NCBI GenBank assembly: GCA_038243605.1
Contig: JBBSQX010000003.1
Location: 1-64,000, forward strand
Origin: Terrimesophilobacter sp038243605
GTDB lineage: Bacteria > Actinomycetota > Actinomycetes > Actinomycetales > Microbacteriaceae
Direction: 5' to 3'
DNA: 64,000 nucleotides
A program made the translations under genes and the position numbers. Shown in pieces: positions 16,518 through 24,594 of the stretch. Numbering within the stretch: position 1 is the stretch's first letter; each line of letters begins with the position of its first letter. Under the pieces are notes generated by a model, which made no database searches, was not told the DNA's origin, and saw only the letters and a program-made list of their open reading frames with translations.

Positions 16518-17612
16518 GTGGAAACACCCGACAGCATCCTCGCCAAATTTGACGAACTCATTGCGGATCTTTCATCCGATTCTGCGCGTGACAAACGCCA
16601 GACTCGTGAAGTTGAATTCGAAGCCAAGCGTGAGGCAGAGCGAAACGCAGAGGTTGCTGCAGAGCTAGAGAACGAACTCGAGGCAGAAAGCGAATCTTCA
16701 CGCGCCAAGCCTGCGTACAAGCGCGAGATCACTCCCGCGATTGAGACTGAGACTGAGGGCAACCTCGAGGTCAAGCCGGCTATCACGCGCGTCACACCTG
16801 CGAGCAAAAGCAAAAGCAAAGGCAAAAGCAAGAAAGCGCCTGAGGACCACCGAGAAAGCGTGCTCGCGGTCACCGGACTCACCAAGCGCTTTGGCGACAC
16901 TACGGCGGTAGATGGCATCGACCTCACCGTGAAAGCGGGAACGATCTTTGGCATTGTCGGACCCAACGGCGCAGGCAAGACCACGACACTCTCGATGATC
17001 ACTGGCCTTCTGCGGCCGGATAGCGGCACGGTGGTAGTCCACGGTCATGACGTGTGGGCAAATCCGGCGTTGGCGAAAAGCTTCATGGGTGTGCTTCCTG
17101 ATCGTTTGCGGCTTTTCGACCGTTTAACGGGAGGCCAACTTCTTTACTATGCAGGCGTGCTTCGCGGCTTGCCCAAGTGGGCGGTTCGTGAGCGGATGTG
17201 GCAGCTCGCGACAGCACTCGGCTTCGATGAAGCGCTCGGCAGACTTGTCGCGGACTATTCGGCCGGGATGATGAAGAAGATCACCCTCGCTGCAGCGCTC
17301 ATCCACTCGCCGCGACTTCTCGTGCTTGATGAGCCATTCGAGTCTGTCGACCCGGTCTCTGTCGCCAGCATCGTCGACATTCTGGCCAAGTATGTTGAAG
17401 CGGGCGGCACTGTCGTGCTTTCCAGCCACAGCATGGATCTCATTCAACGTATGTGTGATTCCGTCGCCATCATCGTCGGAGGTGAGGTGCTCGCGTCTGG
17501 CACCGTTGATGAAGTTCGAGGTCAAGGCTCGCTCGAAGAGAAGTTCATCGAACTGGCGGGTGGCGTCACCGTCTCGGGGGGCCTCGAATGGTTGCACAGC
17601 TTCTCGGACTGA
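16518..17612 (+). CDS. ABC transporter ATP-binding protein with long charged N-terminal extension
   Basis: About 364 residues from GTG 16518. Residues 1-110 are unusual: an acidic Glu/Arg helix-forming stretch followed by a Ser/Lys run (ASKSKSKGKSKKAP). A typical ABC-2 ATPase of about 230 residues follows: Walker A GPNGAGKTTT, signature YSAGMMKKI, Walker B LLVLDEPFESVDP, switch His in LSSHSM. The start is uncertain: the frame is open to 16395 and ATG 16464 is possible. Its last 25 bases overlap the permease gene. The pair could export a lipid, peptide or drug; the cargo is unknown. Confidence 0.85.
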   Translation: METPDSILAKFDELIADLSSDSARDKRQTREVEFEAKREAERNAEVAAELENELEAESESSRAKPAYKREITPAIETETEGNLEVKPAITRVTPASKSKSKGKSKKAPEDHRESVLAVTGLTKRFGDTTAVDGIDLTVKAGTIFGIVGPNGAGKTTTLSMITGLLRPDSGTVVVHGHDVWANPALAKSFMGVLPDRLRLFDRLTGGQLLYYAGVLRGLPKWAVRERMWQLATALGFDEALGRLVADYSAGMMKKITLAAALIHSPRLLVLDEPFESVDPVSVASIVDILAKYVEAGGTVVLSSHSMDLIQRMCDSVAIIVGGEVLASGTVDEVRGQGSLEEKFIELAGGVTVSGGLEWLHSFSD

Positions 17613-19162
17613 AGCTGAGGCTGCTGGGCAACAGTTTCCGGCGAAGCCCTTGGCAAGTTTTTGGTCTTATCGTGGGTCTTTCTTACGGCCTAGGTGCGGC
17701 GTTCGTGGCCACGCTTGGCCTAGTGATTCTTCGCGACGTCGATGCGAACATTGCCAGAAATATTGTTGTCGTGGCGGGGTCATTGGTTATTCTCGGGTTC
17801 TTGTTTGTGCCTCTCGTGTTCGGTGCTGACGACACCGTCGATCCACGCAAATTCACACTCTTCGGCATCCCAAATTCACGGCTTGCGCTGGGCCTTGCTG
17901 CCGCTGCCTTCGTGGGCGTTCCTGCAGTAGTCATGACGGTGATCGGTGCGGCCCAGATCGTGACGTGGAGCAGGAACACTGAAGCGCTGCTCGTGGCGAT
18001 TCTCAGCGCCATCGTTCTTGTGATCACGTGCATGCTGAGTTCGCGCGTGATGACGACAATGGCGACACTCCTCCTCGCCACGCGCAGGGCACGTGAAGCA
18101 ACCGGCCTCATCGCCTTGTTGGTGCTTGGTGCGCTATCTCCGCTGATCGCGATTATGGTGACCGTCGATTGGGAGAAGAGGGGGCTCCCTGTGTTGCACA
18201 AGATTGCGGATATTGTTGCCTTCACTCCTTTGGGCGCCGTGTGGGCGGCGCCAGCGTACGCAGCGGTAGGTGACACCTCTGCGATGTTCAGCACCATGGC
18301 GATCGCTATCGGATTCGTGCTCGTCTTGTGGGTCGTTTGGCGCGTGCTTGTGGCGGCGATGATGGTCACCCCTGAACGCGAGTCTCGAGGTCGTACCTAC
18401 CGGGGTCTTGGCTGGTTTTCCTACCTGCCCGCAACCCCTGTTGGCGCTGTCGCCGCACGCAGTCTCAGCTACTGGGGGCGCGATGCACGTTACCGCTCAG
18501 CGCTCGTGATCGTTCCTATAGTTCCCGCCGTTATGATCGGTGCGCTCACCGTCGCCGGAATGCCACTCAACAATCTGCTGCTGCTACCGGTGCCCGTGAT
18601 GTGCTTCTTTCTAGCGTGGAGCACGGTTCACAACGATGTCGCGTTCGACAACACGGCGATCTGGATGCACGTCTCATCAAATATCAGCGGGCGTGCGGAT
18701 CGTGCGGGCCGCGTAGTTCCACCACTTTTGCTTGGGTTGCTGGTCATTCTCGTTGGTACCCCGCTGAGCGCGTGGGGTTACGGCTCAGCCGATATCGTCC
18801 CCTCGCTTCTTGGCGTGAGCCTCTGTGTTTTGCTCGCTGGTCTCGGTCTTTCCAGCATAATTTCGGCGGGATTCCCTTACCCCGCCGTGCACCCAGGCGA
18901 CAGCCCGTTCGCTCAACCACAGTCAAGTGCCAGCGGCGCGTCGTGGGTGCAGGGTCTCTCGCTTTTGGGCGTACTCGTGGTGACGGCGCCGACCGTCTAC
19001 TTCGCGGTACTTGGAATTTTGTATGGCGGCGGATGGCATGTTGCGTCGCTACTGCTCGGAATCGGAACCGGCGTTGTTGCGTTGGTGGGAGGCATCCTGC
19101 TGGGTGGGCGTGTGTTTGACGCGCGCGGCCCCGAGCTGCTGTCCTTCACGGAGCGTTACTAG
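17588..19162 (+). CDS. Large ABC-2-type permease
   Basis: A 524-residue membrane protein with about 12 hydrophobic segments, the partner of the overlapping ATPase gene. It resembles the large actinobacterial permeases annotated only as ABC transporter permease, in which two six-helix halves are fused. The N terminus KLRLLGNSFRRSPWQ is the cytoplasmic lead-in. No substrate can be inferred. Confidence 0.82.
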   Translation: MVAQLLGLKLRLLGNSFRRSPWQVFGLIVGLSYGLGAAFVATLGLVILRDVDANIARNIVVVAGSLVILGFLFVPLVFGADDTVDPRKFTLFGIPNSRLALGLAAAAFVGVPAVVMTVIGAAQIVTWSRNTEALLVAILSAIVLVITCMLSSRVMTTMATLLLATRRAREATGLIALLVLGALSPLIAIMVTVDWEKRGLPVLHKIADIVAFTPLGAVWAAPAYAAVGDTSAMFSTMAIAIGFVLVLWVVWRVLVAAMMVTPERESRGRTYRGLGWFSYLPATPVGAVAARSLSYWGRDARYRSALVIVPIVPAVMIGALTVAGMPLNNLLLLPVPVMCFFLAWSTVHNDVAFDNTAIWMHVSSNISGRADRAGRVVPPLLLGLLVILVGTPLSAWGYGSADIVPSLLGVSLCVLLAGLGLSSIISAGFPYPAVHPGDSPFAQPQSSASGASWVQGLSLLGVLVVTAPTVYFAVLGILYGGGWHVASLLLGIGTGVVALVGGILLGGRVFDARGPELLSFTERY

Positions 19163-19198
19163 CAGCGAACTGTGGTGACCAGTACGATGCTGATTCTC

Positions 19199-19228
19199 GC
19201 GGTGTGGCTCTGCGCGGTGTGGCTCTGC
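19199..19228 (+). repeat. Two tandem copies of a 15-bp unit
   Basis: GCGGTGTGGCTCTGC occurs twice in a row in the gap between the permease gene and the DUF3039 gene. It has no evident coding or regulatory meaning. Confidence 0.6.
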
Positions 19229-19271
19229 GTGGTGGTGCGGTGCAGTACGGTGCGGGGTTGGCGCGGCAACA

Positions 19272-19302
19272 TTGTCCGTAATGACGCGCTGCAGATTAGG
19301 CT
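19272..19302 (+). promoter_or_regulatory. Promoter of the DUF3039 gene, leaderless
   Basis: TTGTCC at 19272-19277 and TAGGCT at 19297-19302 are separated by 19 bases; the -10 ends seven bases before ATG 19309, consistent with a leaderless transcript. Confidence 0.5.
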
Positions 19303-19308
19303 GCATTC

Positions 19309-19575
19309 ATGAGTACCCCTGACATCGAACACAGTGGTGGTGGCACGTCAACTCTCGACCGAGAGTTGGAGGAGCTTGTTGAACAAGAGCAACTCGAAGA
19401 AGGCGACCACGAGCGTTTCTCCCATTACGTGCCGAAGAACAAGATTATGGAGTCTGCGCTCAGCGGAAAGCCTGTTCGCGCGTTGTGCGGCAAACTGTGG
19501 ACTCCGGGGCGTGATCCAGAAAAGTTTCCGGTGTGTCCTAGCTGCAAAGAGATCTACGAAAAGATGAAAAAGTAG
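19309..19575 (+). CDS. DUF3039 family protein
   Basis: An 88-residue cytoplasmic protein of the DUF3039 family, widespread in Actinobacteria. An acidic helical first half (RELEELVEQEQLEEGDHE) precedes the conserved core HYVPKNKIMESALSGKPVRALCGKLW. The spacing C-x15-C-x2-C (ALCGKLW to VCPSC) looks like an incomplete zinc ribbon. Function is unknown; in related genomes it is often near housekeeping genes, as here. Likely leaderless. Confidence 0.88.
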   Translation: MSTPDIEHSGGGTSTLDRELEELVEQEQLEEGDHERFSHYVPKNKIMESALSGKPVRALCGKLWTPGRDPEKFPVCPSCKEIYEKMKK

Positions 19576-19864
19576 CAATTGATTTTACCTTTCACCTCTC
19601 ACCTTCAGCTCTCAGCGGTCGCCTGAGTACTACAGTGCGCGTTTTTACCGACGTATTGGCCGCGAGGGAGATCCGCCCACCACCGCTGCCCACGAGTACT
19701 GCCCTTTCCCCGTCGGTTCAACTAGCGCGCCCGCGCTCCCTCCGCGCGAGTCGCGTCTGACACTGGGTACGCCCCTTAGTCGCCCAGCGTTTGCCGCAAC
19801 TCGCTGCACCAGCGCGCAGAAAAGCTAGCTAGACAGACCGTGTGCGCCGTTCAGGCGATTTGGC
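19576..19864. other. Intergenic stretch between convergent DUF3039 and pncB genes
   Basis: About 290 bases with a C/T-rich first part. I see no good open frame, RNA gene or clear terminator hairpin here. Confidence 0.5.
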
Positions 19865-21169
19865 TCAGTCGTAGATCGTCGGGATTGCCGGTTCGCCACG
19901 TGCGAGCCGGAATGCGTCTTTTGGGAGTTCGGCGACCGCCGCGGCGCGGTGTTCGCGCGCGAGTGCAGTGCCGACGGCTCCCATATAGCGAGCATCCGGT
20001 TCGCCGTCCGTCATGAGGGAGATAAGAAGCGCACGCCCCGCGCCTGCGGACTCTGCGGGGGCATCCGGATTCTGCTCGATATGCAGTACCTCTGATGTGG
20101 CAATACCGCCTACCAGCGTTCGCACAGGGGATTTTCGACCGCCCACTGAGAGCTTCGCTGTCGATTTCTTGGCAACCGAGTGCCATTCGCCATCAGACCC
20201 GACCCTGGCGACGAGTTTGTAGACCATGCCAGCGGTGGGTGAGCCCGACCCTGTGACGACCGAAGTCCCTACCCCATAGGAGTCGACAGGGGCTGCCCGA
20301 AGTGCAGCGATGGTGTACTCGTCGAGATCGCTCGTCACTGTGATTTTTGTGTTTGTTGCGCCGAGGCTATCGAGCTGTTTACGCACGGCAGCAGCCTGCC
20401 CTGGGAGGTCTCCACTGTCGATACGGATGGCGCCGAGCGAGGTGCCGGCCACGCGCACCGCGAGCTCCACTGCTGCGGTCACATCATAGGTATCCACCAG
20501 AAGTGTGGTCTCGGAGCCAAGGGCGGCCACTTGAGCGCGGAACGCATCCTCTTCTGAGTCGTGCAAAAGCGTGAACGAGTGAGCGGCAGTGCCCATCGTG
20601 GGAATACCCCACGTGCGGCCGGCCTCAAGATTGCTGGTGGCATCGAACCCGGCAATATATGCTGCGCGCGCCGCGGCGACTGCCCCGTGCTCTGAGGCTC
20701 GACGCGAACCCATCTCGGCGAGCGGACGCCCACCGGCAGCGCTCGTCATACGGGCAGCGGCGCTGGCGACAGCAGAGTCGTAGTTCAACATGCTCAGGGC
20801 AAGGGTCTCGAGCACGACCGCTTCGGCGAAGGTGCCTTCGACGATCAAAATGGGAGAGCCCGGAAAGTATGCTTCTCCTTCTTGATAGCCCCAAATATCG
20901 CCCCGAAAGCTGTAGCTCGCGAGCCATTCGAGAGTGGCCGCATCCACAACATTGTTGTCGCTCAACCAGGTGAGCTCTGGTTCGCCGAAACGAAACTCGG
21001 TGATCGCTTGGAGGAGGCGGCCTGTGCCGGCAACAATGCCGTATCTGCGACCCCCCGGTAGGCGTCGGGCGAACAGTTCAAAGACGCTTCGACGGTCGGC
21101 GGTTCCTGCTTGCCTGGCCGCATGCACCATGGTGAGTTCGTATCGGTCTGTCAGCAGGGCACTGGTCAC
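19865..21169 (-). CDS. pncB: Nicotinate phosphoribosyltransferase
   Basis: A 434-residue enzyme of NAD salvage that makes nicotinate mononucleotide from nicotinate and PRPP with ATP hydrolysis. Family marks are LLTDRYELTM at the N terminus, LNYDSAVASAAARM, the region MGTAAHSFTLLHDSEEDAF with the His phosphorylated in the family, VDTYD, and the PRPP site IRIDSGDLPGQA. Length and motifs fit actinobacterial PncB2/PncB1. It faces the DUF3039 gene and is divergent from murI. Confidence 0.95.
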   Translation of the reverse strand: MTSALLTDRYELTMVHAARQAGTADRRSVFELFARRLPGGRRYGIVAGTGRLLQAITEFRFGEPELTWLSDNNVVDAATLEWLASYSFRGDIWGYQEGEAYFPGSPILIVEGTFAEAVVLETLALSMLNYDSAVASAAARMTSAAGGRPLAEMGSRRASEHGAVAAARAAYIAGFDATSNLEAGRTWGIPTMGTAAHSFTLLHDSEEDAFRAQVAALGSETTLLVDTYDVTAAVELAVRVAGTSLGAIRIDSGDLPGQAAAVRKQLDSLGATNTKITVTSDLDEYTIAALRAAPVDSYGVGTSVVTGSGSPTAGMVYKLVARVGSDGEWHSVAKKSTAKLSVGGRKSPVRTLVGGIATSEVLHIEQNPDAPAESAGAGRALLISLMTDGEPDARYMGAVGTALAREHRAAAVAELPKDAFRLARGEPAIPTIYD

Positions 21170-21305
21170 TCTCAGAGCCTAGCTGGGTGGGATGGGGCGC
21201 GCATCAGCCAGTGCCTACCCTCCAGCGCCGCCTACCAGCGGTGCGGCTTGCCTCTGCCAGCCCGCGTGTTCGGCCTGCCCGCGCGCCTCTGCCAGTGTTG
21301 CTCGC

Positions 21306-21311
21306 TACACT
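21306..21311 (+). promoter_or_regulatory. Candidate -10 box of murI
   Basis: TACACT ends nine bases before the GTG at 21320. No Shine-Dalgarno sequence is present, so the murI transcript may be leaderless or nearly so. Confidence 0.35.
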
Positions 21312-21319
21312 CGATTCTT

Positions 21320-22159
21320 GTGACTGACTCGCCAATTGGAATCTTCGACTCCGGGGTGGGAGGTCTCACGGTAGCGAGGGCGATCATCGACCAGCTGCCG
21401 AACGAGTCGATCGTCTACGTGGGCGACACCGAACATTCCCCGTATGGCCCGAAGCCCATTGCGAAGGTGCGCGAGTACGCGCTTGCCGTGATGGATGACC
21501 TGGTCGCCCAGGGCGTGAAGCTTCTCGTGATCGCCTGCAACACCGCGTCTGCGGCCGTTCTGCGGGATGCCAGAGAGCGGTATACGCAAGGCCACGGAAT
21601 CCCCGTCGTTGAGGTGATTCAGCCAGCAGTGCGCGCCGCAGTGCGCCAGACACGCAACAACCGAGTCGGCGTGATCGGCACGGCGGGCACTATCAAGTCG
21701 AAAGCGTACGAAGATGCGTTTGCTGCGGCATCCGGTCTGGAACTATTTACGCGCCCGTGCCCGCGTTTCGTGGAGTTCGTTGAGGCCGGTGTGACATCGA
21801 GCCCCGAGCTGTTTCGTGTCGCAGAGGAGTACTTGGCCCCGCTGAAAGCAGCCGGTGTCGACACCGTGGTGTTGGGGTGTACTCACTACCCGCTCATGTC
21901 TGCCGCCATTCAGGTCGTGATGGGCAGTGACGTCACGCTCGTGTCGAGCGCCGAAGAAACCGCATTCGATGTGTTCGATACTCTTGTGAAACACAGCTTG
22001 CTGCGAGCTGCGACAACGCCCCCGAGCTACCGTTTCGAGGCTACCGGCGACAGCAAAACCCAGTTCTTGACCCTGGCCAGAAGGTTTCTCGGCCCAGAAG
22101 TTTCGGCCGTTCAGCTGGTCGAAACCGGTACAACCACAACAGCGGAGGAGTCCACCTGA
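21320..22159 (+). CDS. murI: Glutamate racemase
   Basis: A 279-residue cofactor-independent racemase making D-glutamate for peptidoglycan. The N terminus PIGIFDSGVGGLTVAR holds the conserved Asp; the two catalytic Cys are in VIACNTASA and VLGCTHYPL. GTG 21320 places the first conserved strand at residue 5; the frame is open to 21110 but the upstream part is unlike the family. rph follows one base after the stop, giving a murI-rph-rdgB operon, the common actinobacterial order. Confidence 0.95.
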   Translation: MTDSPIGIFDSGVGGLTVARAIIDQLPNESIVYVGDTEHSPYGPKPIAKVREYALAVMDDLVAQGVKLLVIACNTASAAVLRDARERYTQGHGIPVVEVIQPAVRAAVRQTRNNRVGVIGTAGTIKSKAYEDAFAAASGLELFTRPCPRFVEFVEAGVTSSPELFRVAEEYLAPLKAAGVDTVVLGCTHYPLMSAAIQVVMGSDVTLVSSAEETAFDVFDTLVKHSLLRAATTPPSYRFEATGDSKTQFLTLARRFLGPEVSAVQLVETGTTTTAEEST

Positions 22160-22160
22160 C

Positions 22161-22937
22161 ATGTCAGAATCCCAGACGACCGAATCACCATCGCCCGTCA
22201 CACGAGTCGATGGCCGCACTGTCGAGGAGTTGCGGCCCATCACGATTGAGCGTGGCTGGAGTGACCAGGCCGAGGGCAGTGCACTGATCTCGTTTGGGCG
22301 CACGAAGGTGTTGTGCACGGCGTCCTTCACGAACGGCGTGCCGCGATGGATGGCAGGCAAGGGCAAAGGTTGGGTGACCGCAGAGTATTCGATGCTGCCG
22401 CGCTCAACGAATGACCGCATGGACCGCGAGTCTGTGAAGGGCCGCATCGGCGGTCGCACGCACGAAATTTCGCGGCTTATCGGTCGTAGTTTGCGTGCTG
22501 TAGTCGACATGAAAGCTCTGGGCGAAAACACTATTGTGATCGACTGCGATGTGCTGCAGGCAGATGGCGGCACCCGCACGGCCGCAATCACCGGTGCGTA
22601 TGTGGCGCTCGCGGAAGCCCTCGAGTGGGGCCGCTCGAAGCAGTTCATCGGCAAGAACGCGAAACCGCTCTTCGACAGTGTCGCAGCAGTGAGCGTAGGC
22701 ATTATCGATGGAACTCCCATGCTCGACTTGGCATACACGGAAGATGTTCGTGCCGAAACCGACATGAACGTTGTTGTCACCGGCCGCGGACTTTTCGTCG
22801 AGGTGCAGGGCACGGCAGAGGGAGCACCGTTCGACCGGAACGAACTCAACTCGCTGCTGGACCTCGCCATTGGCGGCACGGCAACGTTGACACAAATGCA
22901 AGTAGCGGCATTGGATGACGGAACAAACGAGGCGTGA
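22161..22937 (+). CDS. rph: Ribonuclease PH
   Basis: A 258-residue phosphorolytic 3'-5' exoribonuclease that trims tRNA 3' ends. It has the N-terminal signature RVDGRTVEELRPITIERGW, the RNA-binding stretch GWVTAEYSMLPRSTNDRMDRE, the phosphate site GGTRTAAITG and the active-site Asp region DLAYTEDVRAETDMNVV. Length fits the family. It is the middle gene of murI-rph-rdgB. Confidence 0.97.
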   Translation: MSESQTTESPSPVTRVDGRTVEELRPITIERGWSDQAEGSALISFGRTKVLCTASFTNGVPRWMAGKGKGWVTAEYSMLPRSTNDRMDRESVKGRIGGRTHEISRLIGRSLRAVVDMKALGENTIVIDCDVLQADGGTRTAAITGAYVALAEALEWGRSKQFIGKNAKPLFDSVAAVSVGIIDGTPMLDLAYTEDVRAETDMNVVVTGRGLFVEVQGTAEGAPFDRNELNSLLDLAIGGTATLTQMQVAALDDGTNEA

Positions 22938-22941
22938 TCTG

Positions 22942-23544
22942 ATGTCAGTTCAACTCGTTCTCGCCACGCACAACGCGCACAAAGTTGATGAGTTGCGTCG
23001 TATTCTTGGCCCGCTTCTCGACGGCATCGAACTGATCGGCTACGACGGTCCAGAGCCGGTGGAAGACGGCGCGACGTTCCAAGAGAATGCACTGATTAAG
23101 GCTCGCGCGGCGTTCGCGCACACCGGGCTTGCGACGATCGCCGATGATTCGGGAATCTGTCTTGACGCTCTTGGCGGTGCGCCCGGAATCCATTCAGCAC
23201 GCTACGCAGGAACACGGGTGGATGCCGACAACGTTGCCCACCTTCTGGCGGAGCTCACTCGCGTTGGCGCGGTGAGCGAGCAAGAGAGGCGGGCGGAGTT
23301 CTGCTGCGCTGCGGCGCTCGTCACAGAAGGCTTCGAGCATGTGGAACTCGGAGTGTGGACGGGTGCAGTGCTGCCGAAACCCAGGGGCGTGAACGGTTTC
23401 GGCTACGATCCGGTGTTTCAGCCGGAGGGCTATGACGTTGCCTCTGCCGAGCTGGATGCCTCCGAGAAAGACGCGATTAGCCACCGCCGCCGTGCGTTCA
23501 CCCAGATTATTCCGCTGGTACGGGAGCACCTTCTGCGCTCCTGA
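22942..23544 (+). CDS. rdgB: Non-canonical purine NTP pyrophosphatase (RdgB/HAM1)
   Basis: A 200-residue enzyme that removes ITP, dITP and XTP to protect nucleic acids from deaminated purines. Key motifs are VLATHNAHKVDELR for the triphosphate, the metal site ATIADDSGICLDALGGAPGIHSARYAG, and GFGYDPVFQPEG with DKDAISHRRRA-type end motif (EKDAISHR). I chose ATG 22942, four bases after rph; a GTG or ATG further up would overlap rph. Confidence 0.95.
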   Translation: MSVQLVLATHNAHKVDELRRILGPLLDGIELIGYDGPEPVEDGATFQENALIKARAAFAHTGLATIADDSGICLDALGGAPGIHSARYAGTRVDADNVAHLLAELTRVGAVSEQERRAEFCCAAALVTEGFEHVELGVWTGAVLPKPRGVNGFGYDPVFQPEGYDVASAELDASEKDAISHRRRAFTQIIPLVREHLLRS

Positions 23545-23598
23545 CAATGACAATCGTTCCCGACTAGCTCCGTTGTCTAGTAAGCGTGCGCGTACCAC

Positions 23599-23616
23599 CA
23601 TACGGTGGGGGGTATG
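23599..23616 (+). promoter_or_regulatory. CsoR/RcnR-type operator over the CDF gene start
   Basis: The arms CATAC (23599-23603) and GTATG (23612-23616) form a perfect inverted repeat around a G-rich centre GGTGGGGG. G-tracts between A/T-rich inverted arms are the mark of operators for CsoR, RcnR, DmeR and FrmR repressors. The right arm contains the ATG at 23614, and TACGGT (23601-23606) may be the -10 box of a leaderless transcript, so repressor binding would block transcription. No CsoR-family gene is in the window. Confidence 0.5.
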
Positions 23617-24522
23617 AGCCACAACCACCACCATGACAACTCCAACCGCACACGGTTGTCGATCGTGCTTGGCATCATCGTCACGGTGTTGATTGTGGAG
23701 GTCGGGGGCGCGATCTTCGCTGGTTCGCTCGCACTCTTTGCTGATGCCGGCCACATGTTCTCCGACACGATCGGGCTGACGGTCGCGCTTGCCGCCACCG
23801 TGATCGCGGCGAGGCCAGCGACCGACCGTTCAACGTTCGGGTTCCAGCGGGCAGAGGTCTTCGGCGCGCTCATCAACGGCCTGATCTTGCTGGTGGTCTC
23901 GATCGCGGTGGGTTACCAAGCCATCGCGCGATTCCTTGAGCCAGGTGATGTGGAGATCAAGAGTGTTCCCATGCTGCTCGTTGCGGCCCTCGGGTTGGCG
24001 GCCAACATCGTGGCGGCGATTATCCTTCGCCCACAGGCCGAATCGTCGATCAATATGCGTGGCGCGTACCTTGAGGTGCTCGGCGACATGCTGGGGTCGA
24101 TTGCCGCAATTGTTGCTGCGGTGGTCATTATGGCGACCGGATTCGTGCCGGCGGATGCGATTGCTTCCCTCGCCATTGCCCTCATGATCGCGCCCCGTGC
24201 GGTGTTCCTGCTCCGTGATGCGGTGCGCGTGCTGAGCGAGTCCGTGCCGGTAGATACGAGCGTTGCCGAGATTCGGGAGCACATCTTGCGCACGCCCGGC
24301 GTCGTGGATGTGCACGACATTCACGTGTGGGCGATCACGTCGGGGCACCCGGTCTTTTCGGCTCATGTTGTGGTGGAAACTCGCGTGTTCACCGATAACG
24401 AGACCGGCACGCTACTGGATGAGCTCGCCGAGTGCCTCTCGGGGCACTTTGATGTCGCGCATTCGACCTTCCAGCTTGAGCCGGAGGAGCACGCGTATCA
24501 CGAGGAACACTTCCACGTATAG
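23614..24522 (+). CDS. Cation diffusion facilitator (CDF) metal exporter
   Basis: A 302-residue CDF transporter. The N terminus is His-rich (MSHNHHHDN), then six membrane segments. The metal site residues are in FADAGHMFSD (segment 2, HxxxD) and LEVLGDMLGS (segment 5, here LGDxxxS in place of HxxxD). The cytoplasmic C-terminal domain has DVHDIHVWAITSGHPVFSAHV and a His-rich end (EEHAYHEEHFHV). It should export Zn, Co or Ni by proton antiport. ATG 23614 is chosen over GTG 23605 because it matches the family start. The replaced second site suggests a ZitB/DmeF-type metal choice but does not settle it. Confidence 0.9.
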   Translation: MSHNHHHDNSNRTRLSIVLGIIVTVLIVEVGGAIFAGSLALFADAGHMFSDTIGLTVALAATVIAARPATDRSTFGFQRAEVFGALINGLILLVVSIAVGYQAIARFLEPGDVEIKSVPMLLVAALGLAANIVAAIILRPQAESSINMRGAYLEVLGDMLGSIAAIVAAVVIMATGFVPADAIASLAIALMIAPRAVFLLRDAVRVLSESVPVDTSVAEIREHILRTPGVVDVHDIHVWAITSGHPVFSAHVVVETRVFTDNETGTLLDELAECLSGHFDVAHSTFQLEPEEHAYHEEHFHV

Positions 24523-24574
24523 CGGTGCCGTGAGCGACTCTGTTGCCGTAAATAGCTGCGCTCAAGAGTAGTAG

Positions 24575-24594
24575 AGTTTCGGTATGCCGAAACT
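24575..24594 (+). promoter_or_regulatory. Perfect inverted repeat over the mntH start, probable MntR operator
   Basis: AGTTTCGG and CCGAAACT are exact reverse complements separated by TATG; the ATG of mntH lies in the centre. TAGAGT at 24572-24577 is a plausible -10 box seven bases before the ATG, so a bound repressor would cover both the -10 box and the transcription start. A DtxR/MntR-like regulator is encoded in the same operon. That this protein binds here is inference. Confidence 0.55.

Noticed and set aside
19576..19864. Possible small RNA in the convergent gap after the DUF3039 gene
   Set aside because: No promoter plus terminator pair and no stable hairpin was visible by eye.
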